Under the pieces are notes generated by a model that was given only the letters and a program-made list of their open reading frames with translations, searched no databases and was not told the DNA's origin. Below, piece after piece: positions 15,280-23,455 of a DNA stretch of 42,380 nucleotides. The stretch lies in NCBI GenBank assembly GCA_034506335.1, contig JAPDPR010000030.1:1-42380 (forward strand), read 5' to 3'. The first letter of the stretch is position 1; every line of letters begins with the position of its first letter. The stretch is from a candidate division KSB1 bacterium (GTDB lineage: Bacteria > Zhuqueibacterota > Zhuqueibacteria > JANLFK01 > Oleimicrobiaceae). Position numbers and translations under genes: made by a program.

Positions 15280-18258
15280 TCAAGAGGCATGCACGGGGGT
15301 CGGTACCAGGAAGCGCTCCAACCTGGCCAAAACGCGGCGGGTCTTTTGAGCGCACGACGCAAATGCCGCCATCAACCTATCGGCCGCGTCCGTTTCTCCG
15401 TCGCCGTAGCCCATGATGACCGCGGCCCTGTTCAGGAAACGCGGGTCAATCTCGTCTGCGCTGGAGGCGGTGAGCCGGTACAGGCTGCGGAGCTGCTCAT
15501 AGAAGTCGATGGCCTCGCGCAAAGCAACAAGCTCCTTCCGCCACTCCGGAGCCACCTCCAAGAGCGCCTCCAGAAGCTTGAAGGTCACCGGTTGCTCGAT
15601 GCGGTACTTGGCCTTGCACATGAGGAGGGTCATCTCGATGTCGCGCATCCCACCCAGGCCCTCCTTGATATTGCGCGGGGCCCCCGGCAGCTTGCGCGCC
15701 TCACGATGCCGGCTGTGAATCTCCCTCTGCATCTGTGCCAAATAGGTGTGCACCCGATCGTACACATGGGGTTCGATGATGCGTCGCACAAAGGCCTGCT
15801 GCAACTTGGTGCTTCCCACCACCATGCGTGAGCCAAGGACTTGCGATTTGTCCACCACCACCGCACCGTCGTCCTGGGCCAAGTAGGAATCCAACTCGTT
15901 CATCGTTGTCACATAATGCCCGAACAGGTCAGCAAAACGGTAGTGGGGCAGGATACCTCTGCGGATGAGTTGCTGGTTCATCCGGCTGGCGATCTTGTCC
16001 CCATAGGCGCGGAGCTTCGGGTCGTCGGCGTCCAGGAGGAAGAAGAGGTCATAGTCGTCCACAAAAGCTTGCTCGCGCGCGTGCCCGCCGGAGACAAACA
16101 GGGCCAGGAGGTCCTTGGTCACCACACCCGAGCCCAGCTGCTCGTCCACCTCCGCCTTGCAGAGGTCGAACAGCGTGCGCAGGTAGCGGTCGGATGACTC
16201 GGTAAACTGGGCATTGACGGCGCGGATTGGAGCCCCCGCTAAGCAGAGGAGGCCGAGACGGAAGAACTCGACGTCGAAGAAATCGCCCAATCTTTCCTTC
16301 TTCGCCGTGAAGGCACCGTAGCGGTCCACATCGCCGTACAGCCCTTCGGCCAGCTGTTGCAGCTGCGCGGGCTGGTCTATGAGGTGAATCGCCGCCGGGT
16401 GCCGCTCCATCACCCGCAGGAAGAAACGTTTGAAGTACTGGCTGCTGTGGATGTGGAGATCACACAGCTCCAGAAGCCGCGCGCGAACCTGAGCGACATC
16501 CGGATCCCAGGCCTCGCCGCACATCTTTCTAGCAAAGACTTCACGGTCGGCTTCTGACAGACAGCTTAGGTAGCGATTCATCAGCTGCGGGTAGTGGTCA
16601 AAGACCCGGACCATGCGCCGAATCTCCTCGGGGCTGCCGGCGAAGACATCCAAGAACGCGCCATTAAAGTCTTCGAACACGCACCGGCTGGGGAAATGGT
16701 GCCGATGGCGGTCCAGCATGACCAGAAAGGAGAGCGCGGCGATGAACGCATTGGCCCCCCACGCGGCAAAACGCCTCACCAGCTCACGCCCCTGCGGTTC
16801 CTCTACTGCACAAAGGTCCTTGATCAGGGCAACGAGCAATTCAGCTTGGTTATCTTCCACCGCCTCCAGCACATCGTCCCAGAACTTGGTCCCGTTGAAA
16901 AATTCCAGGTGTTGGACAAACCGGACCGCAAGGTTTCCGGCGGGCCGCTCTCGGCAGGGCGCCAGCGCCTCCTCGCGCAAGCCGGCAAACACAGTCACCG
17001 AACGCAAGTGCTGGGTCACATGCGGTACGAGCTCATCGATAGCCCGCTTGGCCTGGGCCACGTAACGGTAGTAGTCCACGAGCAAATGCTGCTCCGCGGA
17101 GACCACCCCGGTGCCCTCGTATCCCATGGCTCGCGCTACATCGGCCAGCACCGTCTTCGCCTGCTCGGTCTCGAGGTAGATCTCCTCCTCCTGCACGACG
17201 AAGAGCTGGTAGAGGTAGCGGAATATTTCCAAGAAGGTGAGCGACTCCTCCAGCGCTGCATACATGGCCGCGCGGGGTGCATCGCGCTTCCAAAGTTCGT
17301 ACAGGATCGCCCAGCAGTTGACCTTGTCGATGCGAAAGATGGTCTTGCCGGCGAACAGTGCCCCCTTGATCATGCGCAACGCATCGTTTTTCAAATTGAT
17401 CCGATTGGGCTTGAGGCGCCGGATCTGCAGGGAGCGAACCTCGCCCAGGATGCCGCGCAGATACCCCTCGTGGTAACGATTATCGCCGCGGCGGTGGTAA
17501 TAGTAACGGCCCGTGACCTGGCGCTGGAACTGGCGGAACAGCCTGCGGCTGCCGATGATCGGCGCGGCATTGAGCATCTCGCTGATAATGACAAAGTCAC
17601 GGATTTCGGAGTCAAGAAGGGCGCAGTATTCGGGGATCGAAGCAGAGAACCCGCTCTGGCCCACATGCTCGGAGATATGCATATGCAGGCAGACGGCCCG
17701 CTTAAACATTTCGCCGCTAAGCTTGCTCACCGCCCGATTGAGGTACTCGCGCTTGGAAGAGCCGTCATCAATCACGCCAATATCCAGGTCGTCCTGGTCA
17801 GTGCGGGTCCCCACACCACAGATAACAAACTCTGGGCGCTGGTCCGCGGGCAAGAACAGGTCGAGGAGCTTCTCCATGTAGGTAGCAATCAGCGCGCGCA
17901 ACCTGGCACCCACATCGAGCATGAACTTTTGATAGACCTGGAGCGGTTCGTTGGTGGCGGAGAGGTCGAGCATGAGCACATCGAGCGCGCGCAGGTTGAG
18001 GTGCAGGAATTGAAGGGCAAAGTAGGTGCCTAGGAACTCGAGCCTTTCTTTCTCACTCTCTCCCTGGGCACAAACCACGTCCATCTCGGCCCGCAAATCG
18101 CGGCCGGTGGTCCATAGGTGCACCTGGTCGATGGTGCCAGAAGCCTCCAAGCGCTCCACCAGAGAGTCCAGGTGGAGGTCGATCATGCGGAGGTACTTCT
18201 GGTTATGGTTGCCCAGCCGGGCGACTCTTTCTCTCAGGCGAAGAAGGACCGTTTCCAT
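15280..18258 (-). CDS. GlnE/GlnD-like protein with two nucleotidyltransferase domains
   Basis: 992-aa cytoplasmic protein, not confidently assigned. Two nucleotidyltransferase-type cores are visible: VICGVGTRTDQDDLDIGVI (about 145-163) and LFVSGGHAREQAFVDDYDLFFLL (about 715-735). The second is followed by a long helical region containing NIKEGLGGMRDIEMTL. The IKEG..G(I/L)R(D/E)(I/V)E motif, the length near 950-1000 aa and the two catalytic cores match glutamine-synthetase adenylyltransferase GlnE. The overall sequence is divergent, and the LGGMRDIE form also resembles PII uridylyltransferase GlnD. No ACT or HD domain is obvious. It is last in the redox cluster, 131 nt after the zinc-ribbon gene, so it could be separately transcribed. 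A nitrogen-regulation role is only inference. Confidence 0.6.
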   Translation of the reverse strand: METVLLRLRERVARLGNHNQKYLRMIDLHLDSLVERLEASGTIDQVHLWTTGRDLRAEMDVVCAQGESEKERLEFLGTYFALQFLHLNLRALDVLMLDLSATNEPLQVYQKFMLDVGARLRALIATYMEKLLDLFLPADQRPEFVICGVGTRTDQDDLDIGVIDDGSSKREYLNRAVSKLSGEMFKRAVCLHMHISEHVGQSGFSASIPEYCALLDSEIRDFVIISEMLNAAPIIGSRRLFRQFQRQVTGRYYYHRRGDNRYHEGYLRGILGEVRSLQIRRLKPNRINLKNDALRMIKGALFAGKTIFRIDKVNCWAILYELWKRDAPRAAMYAALEESLTFLEIFRYLYQLFVVQEEEIYLETEQAKTVLADVARAMGYEGTGVVSAEQHLLVDYYRYVAQAKRAIDELVPHVTQHLRSVTVFAGLREEALAPCRERPAGNLAVRFVQHLEFFNGTKFWDDVLEAVEDNQAELLVALIKDLCAVEEPQGRELVRRFAAWGANAFIAALSFLVMLDRHRHHFPSRCVFEDFNGAFLDVFAGSPEEIRRMVRVFDHYPQLMNRYLSCLSEADREVFARKMCGEAWDPDVAQVRARLLELCDLHIHSSQYFKRFFLRVMERHPAAIHLIDQPAQLQQLAEGLYGDVDRYGAFTAKKERLGDFFDVEFFRLGLLCLAGAPIRAVNAQFTESSDRYLRTLFDLCKAEVDEQLGSGVVTKDLLALFVSGGHAREQAFVDDYDLFFLLDADDPKLRAYGDKIASRMNQQLIRRGILPHYRFADLFGHYVTTMNELDSYLAQDDGAVVVDKSQVLGSRMVVGSTKLQQAFVRRIIEPHVYDRVHTYLAQMQREIHSRHREARKLPGAPRNIKEGLGGMRDIEMTLLMCKAKYRIEQPVTFKLLEALLEVAPEWRKELVALREAIDFYEQLRSLYRLTASSADEIDPRFLNRAAVIMGYGDGETDAADRLMAAFASCAQKTRRVLARLERFLVPTPVHAS

Positions 18259-18389
18259 GGCAACTCACTCGGCACGCAAGCGACGCAGGTGCGTTTCCGC
18301 CGCGCCGGGGCAAAGCGGTAGGTCTGTCTTGTCCTCACCAGCCCCGCCCCAGGCGGCACCCCTCTGGAGAACCAGGGTCTGCCGAGGCT

Positions 18390-18527
18390 CTACTTGCTCT
18401 CCTCCTTGATCCGGCGCACGCTGTTACTATGGCACTTGGGACAGGCGCGTTCCTCGGTCACTTTCGGGTCATAGGGAGCCGTAAATTCATGTCCGCAGCG
18501 CAGACACTTGAATTTGGCTTCCGCCAT
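18390..18527 (-). CDS. Small zinc-ribbon protein (45 aa)
   Basis: Forty-five codons with two CxxC pairs, KCLRCGHEF and RACPKCHSN, spaced as in a zinc ribbon, and a basic tail ending RRIKEESK. An ATG at 18527 has GGAGGT about 13 nt upstream, overlapping the end of hdrA. It lies 25 nt after the HdrA-MvhD fusion on the same strand, so it is probably the last gene of that unit. Similar small metal-binding proteins accompany redox clusters. The function is unknown; rubredoxin-like electron transfer or zinc binding are possibilities, but the spacing is that of a zinc ribbon rather than a rubredoxin. Confidence 0.75.
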   Translation of the reverse strand: MAEAKFKCLRCGHEFTAPYDPKVTEERACPKCHSNSVRRIKEESK

Positions 18528-18552
18528 AGCTGGGGCGTTCACCTCCTTGTGG

Positions 18553-20997
18553 TCATGTTGAGGCGGCGGCCACTGCAGTCTCCCGCTTCAGCGGCTCATA
18601 GTCCTTGAGGATCTCCATGGTTTGGCGGATTTCCTCTGCAGTCACCTTTTGGCGCAGCTCTTCCAATTCGCGCATCACGCGGGCGAACTTTTGTCCCTCG
18701 GCCGCGCTGATCCACTCCAGCTGGAGTCGCTCCGGGCGGATGCCCTTCTTTTCCAGCTTGTCCCAGAGTCGCTCCACCCGCCGCTGCGTCCACTGCACGG
18801 CGTTGATGTAGTGGCAGTCAGCAAAGTGGCATCCGGAGACCAACACGATGGGCGCGCCGAGTTTGAATCCGTACCAGACAAACTTTTCGTCCACCCGGCC
18901 GCTGCACATGGTGCGAATCAGTCGCACGCTCGGCGGATACTGCAGCCGAGCCGTGCCCGCATTGTCGCCGCCCGCGTACGAACACCAGTTGCAGGCGAAT
19001 GCCAGAATCTTCTGCTCCGGCTTCTCCGCCAGGATGGCCTCAATCTGCGCCAGAATCTGCTCATCGCGGAAGTGGCGCATGGAGATGGCATCCTCCGGGC
19101 ACTCCGCCGCGCATGCGCCACACCCGGCACACGCCGCCTCGATGAATACGGGATATTGGCCCTTCTTGCGGTCAGGTGGGATGATGGCGTGGTAGGGGCA
19201 GACCCTGCTGCACAGGCCACAGAAGCTGCACCGCGAGGGGTCAAGCATCGAGGTGATGGCCTCGATGGTCACCTGGCCGGCATTCAAGAGGATGCCCGCT
19301 CTGGCAGCGGCTGCACCGGCCTGGGTGACGCTGTCCTTGATATCCTTGGGGGCCTCCACGCAACCGGCAAAGAAGACCCCCTGCGTGGGCGCATCCACCG
19401 GCTTGAGCTTGGGGTGGGACTCGAGCAGGAAGCCATCGGCGGTGTTGGAAAGAGTGAGTAGCTTCTGCAGCTCTTTTTGCTCCGGGCGCGCCTGCAGCCC
19501 TACCGCCAGCACCACCATCTCCAGCTCGTGTTCCTCCACCTTGCCGGTCATGGTGTTTTCCACTAGCAGCAGCAAGTTCTTGGTGACCGGATCTTCATAG
19601 ATATCGCCGGGGATGCCGCGGATGTATTGCACGCCCTCCTCTTTGCTCCGCCGATACATCTCCTCGAAGCCCTTGCCGAACGCACGCATGTCCATGTAAA
19701 AGACCTTGCACTGCACGTCGGGGTAGTGGTCTTTAAGCAAGAGGGTGTCTTTAACTGTGTTCATGCAGCAGATGTTGCTGCAGTAGCGGTTGCCGCGTTT
19801 AGTGGCCCGCGAGCCCACGCACTGGATGAAGCCCACCGTCTTCGGGAGACGACGATCCGTGGGACGGATGAAGTGACCTGCGGTAGGGCCTCCGGCGCAA
19901 ATGAGGCGCTCGAACTCCATGCTGGTGATCACATTTTCAAAGCGGGTGTAGCCAAACTCATCCAGCGGCCGCGGGTCGTACACCTCAAGACCCGTGGCCA
20001 CGATGATTGCTCCCACCTCCCGCTCCACGATCTCATCCTGCATGTCATAGTCGATGCACTTTTTGGCGCAGGCCTTGGAGCACTTGCCGCAGGCGATGGG
20101 ATTGGTGCCGAGGCAATGACTCATGTCCAGGATGTAGGCCGAGGGCACCGCCTGGGCAAAAGGCATGTAGATGGCCTTGCGGGAAGAAAACCCCTGCTGG
20201 TATTCGTCTGGCACCACCACCGGGCAGACCTTGGCGCACTCGCCGCAGGCGTTGCACTCGTCCGCCCGCACGTAGCGCGCCTTCTTGCGGATCTTGACCC
20301 TGAAGTTGCCGACGAAGCCGCTGACTTCCTCGACCTCGCTAAAGGTAAACAGCTCGATTTTGGGATGTCGACCGACATCCATCATCTTCGGGCCGAGGAT
20401 TCATATGGCGCAGTCCATGGTGGGGTAGATCTTGTCCAAGGCAGCCATGATGCCACCGATGGACGGCTCTTTCTCCACCAAATAGACCTGGTGCCCGCCG
20501 TCGGCCAGGTCAAGGGCCGCCTGAATGCCGGCCACACCGCCGCCGATCACCAGTGCAGCCTTGGTCACCGGGTAGACCGGTTCCCGCTGCGGCTCCAAGA
20601 AACGTGCCCGATACACGGCGCTCCGCACCAGGTCTTTGGCCTTCTCCGTAGCCGCCTGGCGATCGTACTGATGCACCCAGCTGCAGTGCTCCCGGATGTT
20701 GGCCATCTCGAAGAGGTACTTGTTCAGCCCAGCCTCCTCGACGCAGGTGCGGAAGGTTGGCTCGTGAATCTTGGGCGTGCAGGAGGCGACCACCACCCGC
20801 TCCAACTTGTGCTCGGCAATGGCACGCTTGATCTCATTCTGCCCGGGGTCGGCGCAGGTGTAGGTGTTGCGGATGACGGCCACCACGCCCGGCAACGTCT
20901 TGGCGTACTCTGCCACCGCGGCCGTATCCACAGATCCGGCAATGTTCAGGCCGCAGTCGCACACAAACACGCCGATGCGCGGAAGGGCTTCTCCCAT
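18553..20997 (-). CDS. hdrA: HdrA-MvhD fusion, selenocysteine-containing (heterodisulfide reductase subunit A)
   Basis: Flavin-bifurcating HdrA subunit, 814 aa if the in-frame TGA at 20401-20403 is read as selenocysteine (residue 199). Both sides of the TGA are in one frame and continuous with the family: [10 protein letters not shown], Sec, [13 protein letters not shown]. Cys-containing homologues have C..C at this point. Domains in order: N-terminal HdrA domain with [13 protein letters not shown]-binding [14 protein letters not shown] (about 158); ferredoxin [14 protein letters not shown]; a second Cys-rich site [21 protein letters not shown] with YCSNICCMN; two C-terminal [4Fe-4S] motifs [12 protein letters not shown] and [12 protein letters not shown]; then a fused MvhD/FlpD domain (about 665-800) with [15 protein letters not shown]. 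Fusion to MvhD suggests direct transfer of electrons from a donor into HdrA. The start ATG has GGGAG upstream. Confidence 0.9.
20363..20380 (-). promoter_or_regulatory. Bacterial SECIS-like hairpin of hdrA-mvhD
   Basis: On the minus strand GGATGTC, loop GGTC, GACATCC: a perfect 7-bp stem starting 20 nt after the UGA at 20403. The distance and the GGU in the apical loop are those of bacterial selenocysteine insertion elements. The same hairpin recurs in the second hdrA with one covarying pair. Confidence 0.8.
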
Positions 20998-21049
20998 CGC
21001 AGTACTCCCGCATCATAGTTGGGATGGCCCCCCGGCCATCCCACCGTGG

Positions 21050-21772
21050 TCACTTCCTTTTGCCCCCACCTCCTATCTTGAACCGAACGTACGGTCCAGT
21101 GATCCCCACGTCCGGGCCGCCGGTAATCTCGATCTCCTCTGCCGACCAGCCAGAGGTCACCGGACAGAGGTTATAGCCAAGCTCCAACCCCAGCACAAGT
21201 CCTCCTACGCCCTCTTCATCCCGCTGCGTGACTATGAAGTAGTCAACCCCAAGGGCCACATTGACCAAGAGCACTGCTTTCGAGAGATGTGTGCTTCTAT
21301 TGGGCTGTTGGAGAATCTGCTCGAAAGCGGGCGGCTGCTTCTCGGTGATTGACAGTTCGATGCCTCCACCACCTATGCCGAACATGGGGTAGACCTTCAG
21401 ACTGCTCTGAGGGGTGAGAAGGTAGCCCACATTGAAGAAGCCGATGCCGGCAGTCAACTCGGTCTTGTACGGCACGTTACGCACGATGACGTCATAGGAC
21501 TTGCTGATCAATGCGTGCCCCTGCCCCCCGATGACCAAGCGGTTAATGAACGCATGGCCACCCCCGCCCATGCTCATGACCCGGTCGGAGAGTTCTGGAT
21601 AGCCAAAAGCCCTCAAGCGCGTGTTGAGCTTTTCCACATCCACGGTGCTCGCGCCAATGTAGAAGCATCCTTGCCCCGTACCCTTGTGCTCACGCGCATT
21701 GGTTACACCTACGGAGCACACCGCAATCAGCAGCATCGCACAGAGAATCTTGACACTCCTGCCCTTCCTCAT
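21050..21772 (-). CDS. Predicted outer-membrane/secreted beta-rich protein, unknown function
   Basis: 240 aa with a clear signal peptide (MRKGRSVKILCAMLLIAVCSVG, cleaved near ATNAREHK or similar). The mature part is rich in alternating Gly/aromatic strands (KVYPMFGIGGGGIELSI; LVLGLELGYNLCP; GPYVRFKIGGGGKRK), which suggests a small eight-strand outer-membrane barrel. The ribosome site GGAGG lies 7 nt before the ATG. It sits between the HdrD-like gene and the HdrA-MvhD fusion on the same strand, an unusual place for an envelope protein. I do not recognise a family with a known role, and nothing in the sequence links it to redox chemistry. Confidence 0.78.
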   Translation of the reverse strand: MRKGRSVKILCAMLLIAVCSVGVTNAREHKGTGQGCFYIGASTVDVEKLNTRLRAFGYPELSDRVMSMGGGGHAFINRLVIGGQGHALISKSYDVIVRNVPYKTELTAGIGFFNVGYLLTPQSSLKVYPMFGIGGGGIELSITEKQPPAFEQILQQPNRSTHLSKAVLLVNVALGVDYFIVTQRDEEGVGGLVLGLELGYNLCPVTSGWSAEEIEITGGPDVGITGPYVRFKIGGGGKRK

Positions 21773-21886
21773 GGTGTACCTCCATTCTGTTGGTGAGAAG
21801 CATCACTGCGCGGCGTCGACCGGCCAAGGTTCCTGCTACCTCGACAGCGAGCCTGCGCCCATCATGAGGCGAAGAACGCCTCACCT

Positions 21887-23023
21887 TTACACTCCCTCAG
21901 CCACTACTGTGCTCAAGTCCCGCACTTCGATCTTTGCCTCCTCCGGAAAGTCCTGGCTCTTCATGGCGCAGGTAAAGTGGATGTAGCACTTGGGGCAACT
22001 GGTCACCATGAGGTCTGCGCCGACGGAACGGGCGCTGGTCAGCCGCGCCGTCTGGATAGCCTTGGAATGACGGTCGCAGCTCATCCACGCGCTGGTGCCG
22101 CAGCAGACGGCCGTTTCGCCGTGTTTGGTCATTTCCCGCAGCTCCAAGCCCTGCAAGGCGCGGAGCACTACCCGTGGCGCATCGTAGACGCCCAGATGAC
22201 GGCCCAGACGACAGGGATCCTGGTAGGTGACCACCCGCTTTGCAGGGACCTGCAGTTGTCCAAGGGCATCGAGCTGGGGCGCCAAGTACTCGGACAAGTG
22301 CGCCACCTCAAAGCCCAGTGGGCCCACAAGCACCGGGTAGTCGAGCTTGAAGGTGCGATAGCATTCTGCGCAGGTAAAGACTACCATCTTCGCTCCGGCT
22401 TCGCGGATCGCCTGCACGTTGTGGGTTGCGAGCTGCTTGACGTGCTCCACGCTGCCGGTCCAGTACAGATCGTGGCCGCAGCAACGCTCGTTCTTCAGCA
22501 GCACGGGGGTTATGTTCATTTTGTTGAGGAGCTTCACCGCGCTGCGGGCGATGCCGAGGGTATCGATGCCAAGGTTACTGAAGAAGGCGTCGAAATAGGG
22601 TAGACAGCCTACGAAGTAGAGCACCTCGCCCCGCTCCGCCACTTTGAGGTCGCCTCTCACCCACTCCATGCGGTTTTGCTGCAGGGCCGGGGCAGTCATG
22701 ATCTTCATCAAAGACTGCAGGGCGCCCCCGTGGGAGCAGGTGGGCTCTCTACCGTCCCGCGTGGCGAGTATGCGGAGCCGGCGCGTGAACTCGCTGTACC
22801 GGACGTCCACCGGACAGCGCACGCTGCACATGCCACAGGTGAGGCAGCGCCACAGTCGATCATCGCGCATCAGATCCTCGGCCGAGGCCTCCAAGAAGGT
22901 GCTGATCGTAGAACGCGGGGAAAAAGTTCGGTCAAAGCGCGAAACTGGGCAGTTGCTGGTGCACTTGCCGCACTCGAGGCAGTCCAGAACGTTTGTCCCC
23001 TTGGCTACGCTGTCCAGCTCCAT
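21887..23023 (-). CDS. HdrD-like iron-sulfur protein (ferredoxin plus two CCG domains)
   Basis: 378-aa soluble protein with the layout of an HdrC-HdrB fusion. Two N-terminal [4Fe-4S] motifs, CLECGKCTSNCPVSRF and CLTCGMCSVRCPVDV, are followed by two cysteine-rich CCG domains. These contain FVGCLPYFD with NERCCGHD and CAECYRTF, then YQDPCRLGRH with VCCGTSAW and CPKCYIHF. CCG domains bind the non-cubane clusters of heterodisulfide-type reductases. The ATG lies directly after the mvhD stop, so the two genes are coupled. A short hairpin (7-bp stem, 21865-21883) follows the gene without a T-run. The disulfide or other acceptor it reduces is unknown. Confidence 0.85.
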   Translation of the reverse strand: MELDSVAKGTNVLDCLECGKCTSNCPVSRFDRTFSPRSTISTFLEASAEDLMRDDRLWRCLTCGMCSVRCPVDVRYSEFTRRLRILATRDGREPTCSHGGALQSLMKIMTAPALQQNRMEWVRGDLKVAERGEVLYFVGCLPYFDAFFSNLGIDTLGIARSAVKLLNKMNITPVLLKNERCCGHDLYWTGSVEHVKQLATHNVQAIREAGAKMVVFTCAECYRTFKLDYPVLVGPLGFEVAHLSEYLAPQLDALGQLQVPAKRVVTYQDPCRLGRHLGVYDAPRVVLRALQGLELREMTKHGETAVCCGTSAWMSCDRHSKAIQTARLTSARSVGADLMVTSCPKCYIHFTCAMKSQDFPEEAKIEVRDLSTVVAEGV

Positions 23024-23455
23024 CTACTTTCTCCCATTGCGCGACAGCGGGCTTGGCCCAAGGCGCGTAATCTGGTCGACGAATTCGTTGATGAGCTTGG
23101 CCCAGCGCACACCCTCGGCAGCCGACACCCACTCCAGGCGCAGCCGCTCCTCCTCCAAACCGAGCAGGCGAACAAGCCTTTTCGCCTTCTCAAACTGCTC
23201 CACGGCCCGGTAGTTGCCGAAGAGGTAGTGGCAATCGCCGAAGTGGCACCCCGACACCAGGACGCCATCGGCGCCCAGTTCGAACGCCTTCAGGATGTGA
23301 GCCGGGCTCACGCGCCCCGAGCACATGGTTTTGATGATGCGAAATTGGGGCGAATACTGGATGCGATTGACACCGGCGTTGTCGGCCCCTGCGTAGCTGC
23401 ACCAGTTGCACGCGAAGGCAACGATCTTCGGTTGGAATTGCTGCGGCTCGCTCAT
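23024..23455 (-). CDS. mvhD: MvhD/FlpD-type iron-sulfur electron-transfer subunit
   Basis: 143-aa subunit that in methanogens carries electrons from hydrogenase or formate dehydrogenase to HdrA through a [2Fe-2S] cluster. It shows all expected motifs: [21 protein letters not shown], and VSGCHFGDCHY. It is a close paralogue of the MvhD domain fused to the other HdrA in this window. The annotated frame begins with GTG at 23458, but the ATG at 23455 overlaps the hdrA stop (TGATG) with GAGGTG upstream, so I take that. The position between HdrA and the HdrD-like gene shows it is part of the complex. No hydrogenase is present in the window. Confidence 0.92.
   Translation of the reverse strand: MSEPQQFQPKIVAFACNWCSYAGADNAGVNRIQYSPQFRIIKTMCSGRVSPAHILKAFELGADGVLVSGCHFGDCHYLFGNYRAVEQFEKAKRLVRLLGLEEERLRLEWVSAAEGVRWAKLINEFVDQITRLGPSPLSRNGRK

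Noticed and set aside
18553-20997. hdrA read as two genes or as a nonsense-mutated pseudogene
   Set aside because: The UGA lies at the Cys position of a conserved motif, frame and sequence continue on both sides, and the same arrangement with a covarying hairpin occurs in the second hdrA.
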